Shown here piece after piece: positions 30,420-40,500 of a stretch of DNA of 62,651 nt. Location of the stretch: IMG/VR virus record IMGVR_UViG_3300044858_004015, positions 1 to 62,651 of that record, one strand, 5' to 3'. A program made the position numbers and the translations under genes. Origin of the DNA: a virus. The notes under the pieces are model-generated. The model ran no database searches, was not told the DNA's origin, and was given only the letters and a program-made list of their open reading frames with translations. The first letter of the stretch is position 1, and every line of letters begins with the position of its first letter.

Positions 30420-31013
30420 TTAGATATCAATTACGCCCTGGAAGAATAATGTTCCTTCATTAAAACCGTTTACATAAAAATTCTGCGTATCAATAACTTC
30501 CCAATGACCGACAGGCGTTCGGTGCATAGAAAGCTGACACCTGAGCATTTCGAACTTTGTTCCACCGCCAATGATGTGAGCCTTCTGAACTATGGTGCAT
30601 GGAAAGCAGACGCTTCTCAGTGCATTGGTCGTACACACAAACCAGAAGATGTACGAATAATTTTTTCTCAGAAAATCGCCGACAGCGCCTTGAAGAATCT
30701 TCCCGTTGGTCGTTACTAATCCGCCCGCTCGGTTAATCGCATTGGCAACTTCAGGATCAAACATAGACAGTTCAAGATTGGTCGATGCCGTCATCGACAT
30801 GAACTGTTCTTCGATAGAATCGCCAGCCTTGCCACCGTTTCTATCGCCGGGTACTGGGTAGTTATGCTGCTCAAGCTGAATTTGAATCTCGTCGGCTGAT
30901 TCACCTAGCTTGGCGAACGATCCCTTAGACTGATTGGAGCCACCAATCGAATAGTCGAAGGGACACGCGACGAAGATATCGACCTTGCCGGGTACTACTA
31001 TGTATTCAGCCAT
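30420..31013 (-). CDS. Tail-tube-like protein, paralogue B
   Basis: The 197-residue protein starts MAEYIVVPGKVDIF and is about half identical to the gene at 31034-31648, sharing SADEIQIQLEQHNYPVPGDRNGG, EQFMSMTASTNLELSMFDPEVANAINRAGGL, and the ILQGAVGDFLRK and GGGTKFEMLRCQLSMHR blocks. Two tandem copies after the head-tail adaptor suggest the tube protein and a variant. Here the middle is changed (SYIFWFVCTTNALRSVCFP instead of SYRLTFRATIDASRSVNFP), so the copy may have a specialised place in the tail. Confidence 0.6.
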   Translation of the reverse strand: MAEYIVVPGKVDIFVACPFDYSIGGSNQSKGSFAKLGESADEIQIQLEQHNYPVPGDRNGGKAGDSIEEQFMSMTASTNLELSMFDPEVANAINRAGGLVTTNGKILQGAVGDFLRKNYSYIFWFVCTTNALRSVCFPCTIVQKAHIIGGGTKFEMLRCQLSMHRTPVGHWEVIDTQNFYVNGFNEGTLFFQGVIDI

Positions 31014-31033
31014 TTTTACCTTGCTTTTCTAGC

Positions 31034-31648
31034 TTAGGTCAAAGCTGGAATGCCCGTCATGTCGCGATCGAATAGGACGTTTGCCTTGCTATTGACGTTG
31101 TTGTCTGCCAGTCCCCAGTGCCCTGACGGCGCGCGGTGCATAGAGAAAGAACAGCGAAGCATTTCAAACTTCGTTCCACCTCCAAGGATGTGAGCCTGTT
31201 GGACGATGGCGCATGGGAAGTTGACTGAGCGGCTAGCATCGATAGTCGCCCGAAACGTGAGTCGGTACGATCGATCTTTTCGAAGGAACCCGCCGACTGC
31301 ACTTTGAGGAATACGGCCTGGAGTCGCCATCAATCCGCCTGCACGCATGAGAGCGTTGGCAACTTCTGGATCGAAGATAGATAGTTCAAGATTGCAGCTC
31401 GCTCGCTGCGACATGAATTGTTCTTCGATCGGATCGCCGGCACGACCACCATTGCGGTCGCCGGGAACAGAATAATTTTGCTGCTCCATGGCAATGTGTA
31501 TTTCGTCAGCAGACTCGCCGAGCTTCGTTGGGGTGCCAATTGGAACGTTGACCAATACCGGAGGCGTTGCGGTGTTGTAGACGCTGTACGCAAAATTACA
31601 CGCCAGAAAGATATCGATCTTGCCAGGAACTACGATGTATTCAGCCAT
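31034..31648 (-). CDS. Tail-tube-like (major tail) protein, paralogue A
   Basis: The 204-residue protein follows the Mu gp36-like adaptor and precedes its paralogue. It starts MAEYIVVPGKIDIFLAC and is beta-rich with conserved blocks ESADEIHIAMEQQNYSVPG, QRASCNLELSIFDPEVANAL and GGTKFEMLRCSFSMHRAPSG. Length and place fit a major tail tube protein, though I do not recognise the family. It has an insertion near residue 25 (VLVNVPIGTPT) lacking in the other copy. Confidence 0.6.
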   Translation of the reverse strand: MAEYIVVPGKIDIFLACNFAYSVYNTATPPVLVNVPIGTPTKLGESADEIHIAMEQQNYSVPGDRNGGRAGDPIEEQFMSQRASCNLELSIFDPEVANALMRAGGLMATPGRIPQSAVGGFLRKDRSYRLTFRATIDASRSVNFPCAIVQQAHILGGGTKFEMLRCSFSMHRAPSGHWGLADNNVNSKANVLFDRDMTGIPALT

Positions 31649-31654
31649 GACTTA

Positions 31655-32164
31655 TCACAATCCTCCGCGCTGTCGTTGCCCCTGATCAGGAAAGTATCGC
31701 CCCATCCGATCCGGCAGTAGGTTCAAGCTTTCGAGCTGCACGGCGCTCATGTGAGCCACCGTCAAATTTCCCGATTCCAGCTTCTCTGGAATGCCAAAAA
31801 TATTTTCGCCCTTACGAAGACGGTTTAGGTGTCCTCTGGCGACTTCACAAATCTTCTCAGCCGTCTCTAGGGCGATCTTATTTGGTCGCCGTTGAATCAG
31901 CAGACACATAGCCAAGTCGCAGTTGACTCGGATCAAGTGTGATTGATTTAGCCCATCTAACTCATCGAGGTCTTCTTCGGTGTAGTTCCCGCCAGTCTGG
32001 AGGCCTACAACGATTTCACCCGCCGCGTCATCGAGTGCCGATGCGACTTTTGCTTCAGCAAGAACCTGGCCAAGTGTTAGTTCGACCATATCGTCCGAGC
32101 AGAGGTCTCCGATCAGTCGATAGTCATAACGGTTGGTCAGGTCATTGGCTGAAGCAAAAGCCAT
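31655..32164 (-). CDS. Head-tail connector, Mu gp36-like (DUF1320)
   Basis: The 169-residue protein begins MAFASANDLTNRYDYRLIGDL, the typical opening of DUF1320 / Mu gp36-like connector proteins, and continues with helices such as LALDDAAGEIVVGL-like (SALDDAAGEIVVGLQTGG) and a conserved CDLAMCLL segment. It should sit on the portal ring and join head and tail. It lies directly after the capsid gene, as in Mu-like gene order. Confidence 0.75.
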   Translation of the reverse strand: MAFASANDLTNRYDYRLIGDLCSDDMVELTLGQVLAEAKVASALDDAAGEIVVGLQTGGNYTEEDLDELDGLNQSHLIRVNCDLAMCLLIQRRPNKIALETAEKICEVARGHLNRLRKGENIFGIPEKLESGNLTVAHMSAVQLESLNLLPDRMGRYFPDQGQRQRGGL

Positions 32165-32189
32165 CGCGGGGTTTTTCCATCAGGCCAAA

Positions 32190-33230
32190 TTAGGCCAAAA
32201 CGTTTTGGAACCAGAAGCCGGTCGCAGGAGCGGTAACCACCGCACAAACATCATCGACCACGCTTCCCAAATGCCGACGATTGTCAGTATCGTCCTTTGA
32301 CTCAACGCTCATTTCTTCGTAGGCGAAGATCGTCAACGTCGAGAACTCTGGCCCTTCGTTTTCATTGCCAAGTTCCCCGACCTTGGACAGCATGAATACG
32401 CTGCCGTCTGGGAATACCCGAGTGCGAACCGCCGAAGCAGCGCCGCGACGGCTAGTCACCATCACAGCACGTTCGATTGAAATGTCGAAGCCATAGAGCT
32501 GGTCAGGCAATCCATACTTATGGAATTTGCCTTGCTTGCCCTTGACTTGATCCAAGGCATCAGGCGATCCCTTGATGTGATCGACGATCTCCTGGCACAA
32601 GGAAACTTTCTTGGCCGTGTTGGGGCTCATGACGATATGGAATTGGCTTGGATCGACAGCCGCCAAGGTGTCCAGTTCAATCAGTTCGCTGCCATGGAAC
32701 AGGGACCGCTTGATATCCTGCCGAGCAGTCGTCGAGGCTTCCCACGTTCCGGCATTTCCGGCGATCGAAGCAACCGCTGAAACGTGCGATGCGTCCCAGT
32801 TGGCCGCATTAGTCAGAGCTTGAACCGCCAGGCGAGTACGACTGGTCATGGCTCGCTGGGCAGCAATCGCCCCGTGAGTGCCGGAAATATCCCAGTCGGC
32901 TTGCTCCTTGGCTTTCTGGCCGAGCTTGAACGGGAATGCGTGTCGCTGGGTGCGGTAAGGCAGCCAGGCGAATTGCTCGGTCCCGTCATTATGCTGAGGA
33001 CGATCAGCGCCATCAGCCCAGACGGTTTCGTCGGTGTTGCCGCCAACCAGTCGACCGGCTTGCTCTGCGTTGATTCGCAGGTAATAGCCTTCGTCTTTTT
33101 GGACGGTCTTAAGCTGAGCGTATTGGTGAAGATCAAACTTATTCGGGTTCCGAGAGAACTCGACTTTAAGCTTGCCAGATGCAGCAAAGCTGCGGACGTA
33201 GGTGTTTGAACCGCCAGGAAGAGCAGACAT
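32190..33230 (-). CDS. Major capsid protein (HK97-fold candidate)
   Basis: At 346 residues, placed between the decoration protein and the connector, this is the capsid candidate. It opens MSALPGGSNTYVRSF, has an ADWDISGTHGAIAAQRAMTS helix with typical spine-helix spacing, a central beta region (DPSQFHIVMSPNTAKKV), and a C-terminal ISIERAVMVTSRRG segment with an STLTIFAYEEM strand, like HK97-type subunits of the Mu-related group. The first residues resemble a Pro-Gly-Gly-Xaa-Asn-Thr-Tyr word also present in the protease/scaffold protein (LPGGGNTYIRGTE), perhaps a shared binding or cleavage site. Confidence 0.8.
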   Translation of the reverse strand: MSALPGGSNTYVRSFAASGKLKVEFSRNPNKFDLHQYAQLKTVQKDEGYYLRINAEQAGRLVGGNTDETVWADGADRPQHNDGTEQFAWLPYRTQRHAFPFKLGQKAKEQADWDISGTHGAIAAQRAMTSRTRLAVQALTNAANWDASHVSAVASIAGNAGTWEASTTARQDIKRSLFHGSELIELDTLAAVDPSQFHIVMSPNTAKKVSLCQEIVDHIKGSPDALDQVKGKQGKFHKYGLPDQLYGFDISIERAVMVTSRRGAASAVRTRVFPDGSVFMLSKVGELGNENEGPEFSTLTIFAYEEMSVESKDDTDNRRHLGSVVDDVCAVVTAPATGFWFQNVLA

Positions 33231-33345
33231 ACGCAGGGTCTCCGTTGCGTGTGCCAGCTCCGTTGTTCGGTCGCCTACACTATGTTAGAACTGAAAATTT
33301 GACTTTGAAACTAAAAACTAAACTCGAAACAAAAATCCGGTCAGG

Positions 33346-33747
33346 TTACGGCATCACGCCGCGAACGATCGTACACTTGACGCGTTGACCGGCAGCGGTC
33401 GCTGAAGTGTGGGCTTCAGCCGAATAATGCTGTCCGGTAGTAGCCGCAACAGCACGCCCCTGAGCGTCAGGCTTCAGGTAGACAGGTCCACTCGTGATGG
33501 TGATCGAACCACCAGCCTCGACTTCGCAGGTGTCACCGATCCCATACGCCAGCATTTCCTGGCCAGTACGAGCCGCAAAGCGATCCGTCATGCCTGGAAT
33601 CGGAGCATCAACCGTGCCTTCTTGCGAGACGCCATAGGCGACCGTATCGGCAGCGGCCTCGGCCATCCTTAACTCGCCACTTTGTCGAACGAACCGTGAA
33701 GGCCGCACATTGGCGGAAGCGATAAAAGTCCTTGGAGCTGACTGCAT
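33346..33747 (-). CDS. Capsid decoration protein (DUF2190-like)
   Basis: The 133-residue protein is rich in Ala/Gly/Thr and beta structure: VAYGVSQEGTVDAPIPG, the VEAGGSITITSGPVYL block and the QGRAVAATTGQHYSAEA segment. Small, beta-rich proteins of this type between protease/scaffold and capsid genes trim or decorate the head, and DUF2190-like proteins have this form. The N-terminal 25 residues are basic and may be a tail that is removed. Confidence 0.65.
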   Translation of the reverse strand: MQSAPRTFIASANVRPSRFVRQSGELRMAEAAADTVAYGVSQEGTVDAPIPGMTDRFAARTGQEMLAYGIGDTCEVEAGGSITITSGPVYLKPDAQGRAVAATTGQHYSAEAHTSATAAGQRVKCTIVRGVMP

Positions 33748-33805
33748 GTTTTTTACCTACTGCAAAAACGTTGAAACGTGTGAAAAACTGTGTGCGGGGT
33801 TGGGA

Positions 33806-35410
33806 CTAGGCTACAATGCCACGTTCGCGAGCCAATTCGTCGGCCACTTCGTCGTAGCTTCGAACTTTGCCCGAGTGCATCGCTGCCGTGCATCGCTTGA
33901 CGACTTCATCGTTGAATGCTTGGGAATATCGCTCCTTCGTCGCATCCTTCGAAGGCAATTCCCCGTCAGGGATCATGCCCTTTGGCGGCGACGACTGAGC
34001 CGCATATCGCTCGATCGTCTGGCAGTGTGCATCGAACTCGTCGTCGGTCATCTCGGAACCAGCCGAGTACAAAACTCGACTCAATTCTTCGTCAAGATTC
34101 GCTTCAATGGCGGAATACTTTTGAGACATCTGCTGGAGCCGAAACGCGCGCTGTGCGTCGGTTCGCTCCTGCATCAGATTCCCAACGGCAGATCGAAGCT
34201 TTCCGGTTTCTTCGAGCAATTCCTGATGCTTGCCGATCAGGTCTTCAACGAATTCTTGTGAATATTTTTCAGCCACGACTTCTTCATCTCCTGAAATAGA
34301 ATTTCGCATCAACGCCCCACCAACCGCACCAGCCATTAACGGAGCCGCCAAGGCTGGTAGCGCGTATGGGTCTTTTTGTCCTGGAGGTTGCCCGCCAGAA
34401 GGTAGGTTCAGCGGATCGCCAGGGTTGCCTGGCTGGCTGTCCGAAATGCCAGTAGCCGGAGCCACGGACGGACTAGGCTGGCCGATCGCTCCTGGATCTT
34501 GAGGAAGACCCGCAGGCGGCTGGCCGGGGATCTGCTGCCCTGGAATACCGCCCATCTGCTGCTGACCACTCTTCATGAATCCTTCGAGCGCTGCAAGCCT
34601 TGGCTCGATCGCATTCGAGATCGCATTGACCAGTTGATTCATTTCTTCTGGAGTGATAGGCATTGAACTTCCTGCCGGTTGTGCTTGATATTTTTGATGA
34701 TCTTCAGTTCCGCGAATGTAGGTGTTTCCACCGCCTGGAAGCGCGAGCGATGGAGCCATGATTGAGTAGCGTTCAATCATAACCCCATCATCCTCGATCG
34801 CTCCGTAATAAGCAGGTGGGAGGTCTAATCGCGGTGCCTCAGCACCTAAACATGCTATGGGATCAAAAAAATTTCTACTCGAATCTGCATATCGCATCAG
34901 CTCGACTGATCGCCTTGGCTTTTGGTCCACAACTCCGATGTATCTCGGCTTATGAAATTCATCGCCAAAGATTGAATATTTCTGCTGCTGATCGCCAATC
35001 ATTCCAATGCGAAAGCAGCCGGAATAGCCGACGATCTGTGGTTCGCCAGCACTTGGATCATTGCTTGTGTGCTTGTCGATTAGTGCGGGGTACAATCCAA
35101 CTTCGCGACTTCGGCGATTCAGATTTTTGCAGATCGCGCTGAGTTCATTGGGACCGACAACAAATGGTCCGCTGCGAGTGTTGATTGTGTGTTCGGTGAA
35201 ATGGCATACCGATGGAAGATGTCGATAACCAGCAAATTTCTGCTGAGCCTGATAGCGTTCTGTACCTGGATTCGCCATGTCCCAAGCATTCCATACAGCC
35301 TGATTCCTTTGCGAAGCATTGGGAATCGCGGCCATAGACGAACGATGCGCGCGAATACAGAAGTCTTCGCAGCTCTCTCCGTTCATTGGCGTTGGGACGA
35401 TAGGTATCAC
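33806..35410 (-). CDS. Head maturation protease / scaffold candidate
   Basis: The start is GTG at 35410, overlapping the upstream stop. Residues 50-240 form a beta-rich domain with LYPALIDKHTSNDP, then GYSGCFRIGMIG, resembling phage prohead proteases of the Mu gpI group, where a His after the strand (IDKH) is catalytic. A Pro/Gly/Gln-rich linker follows (residues 270-360), then a helical C-terminus (EFVEDLIGKHQELLEETGKL and FRLQQMSQKYSAIEANL) as in scaffold proteins. This fused protease-scaffold order just before the decoration and capsid genes is standard. The catalytic assignment is inference. Confidence 0.65.
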   Translation of the reverse strand: MIPIVPTPMNGESCEDFCIRAHRSSMAAIPNASQRNQAVWNAWDMANPGTERYQAQQKFAGYRHLPSVCHFTEHTINTRSGPFVVGPNELSAICKNLNRRSREVGLYPALIDKHTSNDPSAGEPQIVGYSGCFRIGMIGDQQQKYSIFGDEFHKPRYIGVVDQKPRRSVELMRYADSSRNFFDPIACLGAEAPRLDLPPAYYGAIEDDGVMIERYSIMAPSLALPGGGNTYIRGTEDHQKYQAQPAGSSMPITPEEMNQLVNAISNAIEPRLAALEGFMKSGQQQMGGIPGQQIPGQPPAGLPQDPGAIGQPSPSVAPATGISDSQPGNPGDPLNLPSGGQPPGQKDPYALPALAAPLMAGAVGGALMRNSISGDEEVVAEKYSQEFVEDLIGKHQELLEETGKLRSAVGNLMQERTDAQRAFRLQQMSQKYSAIEANLDEELSRVLYSAGSEMTDDEFDAHCQTIERYAAQSSPPKGMIPDGELPSKDATKERYSQAFNDEVVKRCTAAMHSGKVRSYDEVADELARERGIVA

Positions 35411-35583
35411 GGCTTTTCTGTCTCCGACTGGCTTGTTTCAACTAAGACAATCCTGCCGTCTTGAACTGTCAGCTTTAGCGAGAAAACGCCAAACGCCTTG
35501 GCCTTTTTGGCTAGACACTCGCTCAGCTTGTCTCGAAGAGTTTTACAGGCAGTGTCGAACTGTTGATCAATAGTTGCGTTCAT
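35407..35583 (-). CDS. Small hypothetical protein, 58 aa
   Basis: This short frame starts ATG at 35583 and ends inside the GTG start of the protease gene (GTGA overlap), so translation is coupled. The product has an amphipathic helix (FDTACKTLRDKLSECLAKKAK) followed by a beta hairpin (FGVFSLKLTVQDGRIVLVE). No family recognised. It may be a small head-assembly factor. Confidence 0.65.
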   Translation of the reverse strand: MNATIDQQFDTACKTLRDKLSECLAKKAKAFGVFSLKLTVQDGRIVLVETSQSETEKP

Positions 35584-35628
35584 GCGTTCTAAAATTGCCG
35601 ATTTTTGAAAAAACAGAAAGGGGAAAAA

Positions 35629-37209
35629 CTAGCTTAGTGAATATCTAGGATTGCTAATCCAATTCATCCAAGCACGAACAGAAAACGGAACTGGGTCAAA
35701 TTCATCGCTACTCGAGCGCGAATCGTCGAAACTTGATTCGGCTTCGGCCCAATGATTCTCTAGCGACTGGCGGAATCCCGGCCCGAGCATGTCGATCGCT
35801 CGATCCATCACTTCGGGAGAATCGATTTTTGGCTCCTGCTTAAGACCAGTACGGAAAGCGTCTAGCAATGCCTCTTCCGGTCCCCATTTGCCCATGGTTA
35901 AGTGCGGATAGTGCCGAAGAGCTAGATCGACGTATTCGTCGAAACCCTTGATACTATCGCCGTCTTGAGCCCGCTTGGTCTGCTGAACAAAACTTCCAAG
36001 CGACTGGCCTTTGGCCTTCATTAAACCATGGATTCCGCGAATCCCCTCGTTCCATTCCTGGGCCTCAGAAACCATAGTCTTAAAAGCTTCTGGGACCATC
36101 TGCTCAAGTGCGACCTGCGCTTCGTAGTTGTCATCGCCGATCTGATCGTGAATCGCCTTCATCATTCGAGCCCGCAACTGCGGAGAAAACTCAGGCTTTG
36201 GCGCTGGTGGCCTTGGTGGCTCGGCTGGAGCCGGCTGCTGCTCTTGCGACGACGGGCTGACAGTGCCCCCCGTGTTATCCTGAGCATTTTCTTGGCTTTT
36301 CGACTGACCGTCAGACATTGGGCTGACACTGTCAGCGGGCTGACTGACACTGTCAGCGGACTGACTTTGGCGGCTTGGAGTCAGCCCCATTTTCCGTTCG
36401 ACTACACTACGAAAATCAGGGTTTTCTAGCATCCTCTTGCGGTCGAATCGCGTAGCGCTTTGGAACTGCCTGAATGCCGACTCTTCATCGTCAGAAAACG
36501 CTGGAGTCCCACGATTTTGAGATCCAAGCTTGTCGCGAATCTTTTCGGGATCGAAAAACCGGCTTCCAGAATCAAGCCGCTCTGCCAGGAATCGAGGGAT
36601 CATTCCATTGGCATTCACAAAATCAGAGATCCTTGCTCCGTTTTGCTCCCCGTGCTTGTGGTCGAGATCATTGATTCTCGCAAGCGTCGCGCGAACGGCA
36701 TTCTTATCGACCTGAGACCAGGCGTATTCTTTATCCTGCTCAGTCTGCGCCTGGTCGACTCTTGCAAGGTGGCTTGCCAGTTCTTTGCCAAGACTCTGGA
36801 GGGTCGACTTGGTGTTTTGATCTAGGACGGATAAGTGTAGGGCGTGACCGCGCTGGACCGTGTCTGGAAGAGCTGCGACCTCGCGCCGGCGAGTGCTTCG
36901 GAATTGACCACCAGGGGAAGGACGTCCAGAAGCTTGCGGAAATGGCGACTGCTGGCCTGGCGGTCGGACTTGTTGAGCCTGGATCGACGTCGAGCTTCCT
37001 GATTGCCCGCCAGGTTGCTCAGACGATCGAAACTGGCCGCCTTCCGGCCGTCCGGCCGTATGTCTCGGGTGATCCGATTCGCTCCACTGGTATCGGTGGA
37101 CGTAAAACGGAATGAGATCGCTGACGAGCGACAAGAAATCGCCTGGCTTGTTTTGTTGCATTGAAGGTTCTCCGTCTTCGAGGCTATCGAAAACGCGAAA
37201 AACTTTCAA
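35629..37209 (-). CDS. Internal virion-type protein with HPR...GQF linker, 526 aa
   Basis: The protein carries the linker SDHPRHTAGRPEGGQFRSS near residue 45, the same HPR...GQF word found three times in the giant protein. Next come Gln/Ser/Pro-rich stretches, a helical domain (residues 115-260, TLQSLGKELASHLARVDQ), a second low-complexity linker with two SADSVS / PADSVS units (coded by repeated TGACACTGTCA palindromes), and a C-terminal helical domain from residue 325 to 526. It is probably packed in the head with the giant protein. A start at the second Met (residue 17) is possible. Function not recognised. Confidence 0.6.
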   Translation of the reverse strand: MKVFRVFDSLEDGEPSMQQNKPGDFLSLVSDLIPFYVHRYQWSESDHPRHTAGRPEGGQFRSSEQPGGQSGSSTSIQAQQVRPPGQQSPFPQASGRPSPGGQFRSTRRREVAALPDTVQRGHALHLSVLDQNTKSTLQSLGKELASHLARVDQAQTEQDKEYAWSQVDKNAVRATLARINDLDHKHGEQNGARISDFVNANGMIPRFLAERLDSGSRFFDPEKIRDKLGSQNRGTPAFSDDEESAFRQFQSATRFDRKRMLENPDFRSVVERKMGLTPSRQSQSADSVSQPADSVSPMSDGQSKSQENAQDNTGGTVSPSSQEQQPAPAEPPRPPAPKPEFSPQLRARMMKAIHDQIGDDNYEAQVALEQMVPEAFKTMVSEAQEWNEGIRGIHGLMKAKGQSLGSFVQQTKRAQDGDSIKGFDEYVDLALRHYPHLTMGKWGPEEALLDAFRTGLKQEPKIDSPEVMDRAIDMLGPGFRQSLENHWAEAESSFDDSRSSSDEFDPVPFSVRAWMNWISNPRYSLS

Positions 37210-37520
37210 ACTGCATCTGCTTTCTCAGCCAGCAAAAGATTCAGCCTGGCCCGCCGCGAAGCTAGATCCTCTTCCTGTCCTGAAATCGTCCCTTTCAGGA
37301 TATCCGTAGCTATCTTGTCTAATTCTCTCCGACGATTCAGATCCGCCTTTGCTTGTCGAATCAATGCCATCGTCGCCCACTTCGTAAAATTGTGATTGTC
37401 GGAAGCAAAAAAACCCTTTAGGACATTGCGCCAGACTACGTCGGGGACACGACCAATCTGGCGGCATTTTGTCTTTCCGGTTCGCTTGCGTCCGGTTTTG
37501 TGCTTTGTAAAACGCTTCAT
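37206..37520 (-). CDS. Basic helical protein, 104 aa
   Basis: The protein starts with a basic arm (MKRFTKHKTGRKRTGKTKCR) and continues as charged helices (KADLNRRRELDKIATDILKG and SRRARLNLLLAEKADAV). It lies between the giant gene and the internal virion protein and overlaps the latter by 4 bp. It may be a DNA-condensing or head-internal protein; no family recognised. Confidence 0.55.
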   Translation of the reverse strand: MKRFTKHKTGRKRTGKTKCRQIGRVPDVVWRNVLKGFFASDNHNFTKWATMALIRQAKADLNRRRELDKIATDILKGTISGQEEDLASRRARLNLLLAEKADAV

Positions 37521-37559
37521 GCTCTATTGCTCCAATGTCGTATCAACTTGGGCTTGCTG

Positions 37560-40500
37560 TTACGAGAAGGCTCCCGCCCTACCTTGCGACGATTTTTCAT
37601 TTACTTCTTTCAACCAATTCTCAGCGTCAAGAATGGCTGTTTTCAGCCTCTCCCCGCTTTTTGAATGCCAATTGCGGATCTTCATATCGGTTGACGCTGG
37701 AATAGTTTCGTCTTTGGCCTTCATGAAATTCCTAAACTTATGATCGTCAGCGTATGGGCTTTTTGCTGTTCTGCCGCCAGCAGCATCAAGACCTAAATGC
37801 GTGTTCAATCTTCTGACTATGTCTATTCCGCGCTTTTTAATTTCGTCTATGCGACTATCTGAATAGCCATGATCTCGCTTTCTGAGGCTACGGATTATCT
37901 CGGATACAGCACCCCAAGAGCTTCCACTGACCACTTTCCCGTCAGGGGCTGTACTCATTTTCTCGGCGATCCTGTGACCCTCTCGGAGTAAATCCCTGTA
38001 CTCTTCAATTGGATTTTGGCCGGAGGCTCTTTTAGCTGCCTCGGCCTCCAGTATCCTGGCGTGCTTCCGTAGGCGATCGACCTCGCCCTCTTGCCATTTT
38101 TGACTATACTCGGACGCGCCTTCTTTTTTCAACGATGCCAATTTTTGCTCTGCTTGTGCAAGCTTTAGAAGTGCGGTTCCGAGCGTCCTTACTTTGCTGC
38201 CCGCTTCTTTGGTTAGCCCTAAAAGCCTGATGGCAGATTCAACGCTGGCTACCTTCAGCCCTTCGCCTGGAATACTTACACTGAACTGGTGGACTATTTG
38301 GCGGCCAGTATGCTCGTTTGTTTCTGCCCTCGACCAGTCTGATCGCTTGACTTCTGATTCGCCGTCTTCGCTGATTTCCCATTGCCACTGCCAAGTGTAA
38401 GAGACGATAGATGCACCGGTTGGGCCAGTAATCGGCTTGACGAATACACCCCCTCCAGTCTTATCTCGCTTGGCTCCCTGCTGGATCGCGTCAGACTTGC
38501 TGGCCGCCGTAGCTTTAGGCTTGGCCTCAGCTTGCTTAGCTTTGTTGTCGATCCTGTCTTTAGGGATGAACTGCCCTCCATCGCTTTTGCCTGCTGATGC
38601 CCTTGGATGTTCGGACTCATCCCAGTTAAATGCCAGTTGTGATTTTCCGGCATATCGAAACATTTCTCCAGAAAGATCGCAATTCAGCCCCCAATACTTC
38701 ACCAGCTTAGCCGCATGATCGCGGATCGAAGAATACTTGATATGCTTCTTCACTTCAGGAAATCTCAGCGACAAAGGTTTCAGGATAGACTTCAAGTAGT
38801 CGTCATGGTCATATTCGGAAACAAAGTCGGCGGCTTCTGCTACGCTCAAGCCGGCTTGCATTGCTGAAATAAACGTGTGCGAGTCTTCTGATCCGGCTTT
38901 ATGTAGAGATTCCGCAGCTTTTGCTAGAAGTAGTTTTTCTTTGCTGTCAAGGTCTTGCCCGCGACTCCTGCGTTTCTCAAGTTGAGCCAATAAAGACCCC
39001 GCGTTATTGGCTGCGATGTGAGGCGGATCAAGCAATTCACTTTCGATCCCTGCCTGCTGAAATATCCTTCCAAGCCTAGATCGATCCATGGCCTGGTCGT
39101 CTTGGTAAATTCCCCAGGTAGTATCATTTTTCTTGACAGTTCCAAAATCGAAGAACTTCAATTGCCCTTGGCCATCCGTTCCAAATTGCAATTCGTCGTT
39201 GAAGGCATATCCGGCATCGTGAAGGCTCTTGATTAAATCTGCGGCTTGCCTGGCCTGTTCTGGAGTGTACTTGTCCAAAACGTTCAGCTTCTCTTGAATT
39301 GTGAAAACGCGATCGCCATGCTCGACTACCGATTGATTCGGCAGCCCTTTAACGCCAGCTCGCTTTAGGTTTTGGTAGGCGTCGAACTGCTGCTTAGCCG
39401 CTTTCCTGGCATTTTCAGGTGTTTGGTGCCCTGGCCCTCCAACTGCATGATATGGCACTGTCGTTGAGCTTTTGATAACATTCCCGTCCAGCGAGTCCCA
39501 GACTACAGAGTCATTACCCTTCCCGATGTACTTCGCACCGCCAGAGATGACGCGATCAATGGAAGCGTTCCCGCTGGAGCCATGAGGTGCTAGATACCGG
39601 ATGTCGCCGGTTAGATCGGCACGCATGTGCTGTAAGGATTCTTTCGGAACTTTAGCCGTCATGCCCCACTGGTTTGATACTAACGCATGGGATTCATCGA
39701 GCTTCGATATCTGCATTACGCTTGGATCATTACCGCGATGTGGGACCGCAGTAAATGAATGCCCTACTTCGGCGAACTGCCCTAATTCATCCCGAGGGTG
39801 TTTGGATTCGTCCCATGTAGCGCTATATCGATCAACGTCTACTTCTCTGGTTGGCTTGCTGTTTCCGGCTGCCACCATCTTCAATGCGACAAATCTCAGC
39901 GACAAAGGTTTCAGGATAGATTCCAGATCCTGGAGAACTGGAATAGCGTCATTAGTCCCAGAAAAACCTGCTAGCCTTCTTAATGCTTCTACCGCTACCG
40001 GCATAGAAGGGAATTCTTTTTGAATCTTCTTGGGTATCAACATCTCGGCAGTTATGCCAACCTGATGATCAAAATCCTTTTTTATGTATTCTTGTATCTC
40101 GCTTTCCGAGTATCCTCCCCGCTGGATTTCGGTCTTGATTTCATGATCGATATAGCGTTTCTTTGCCCATCGTCCTACAGCCTCAATCTGGTCGTTATTT
40201 AGCGTCTGAAGGAATGGGATGATCCTTTTTTTGACGTCATAGCCAAACCTGCCAGGCTGTTCACCAGTCCAGAAGACTTTCCCAATTGGGCCGCTTCGTA
40301 ATTGATCCCAAGTCTCTTTTTCTTTGGTCCGCTCTATGTGATCCTTAATTTCCTCCAGGCTTCGCTGCCTGACCGCCCTGAGCTTCGATTCCTGATCCGC
40401 CTTGACCGCTTTCATTTCGCCGTCAAATTGCTTTGGATTGGCCGTTTTCTTCTGTTGGCCGCTGAACAACCCATGCACTGGCATGAGCGATCCGCCTTTA

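Noticed and set aside
36290-36375. TGACACTGTCA palindromes as protein-binding sites
   Set aside because: They code a repeated Ala-Asp-Ser-Val-Ser linker in the internal virion protein; coding repetition is enough to explain them.
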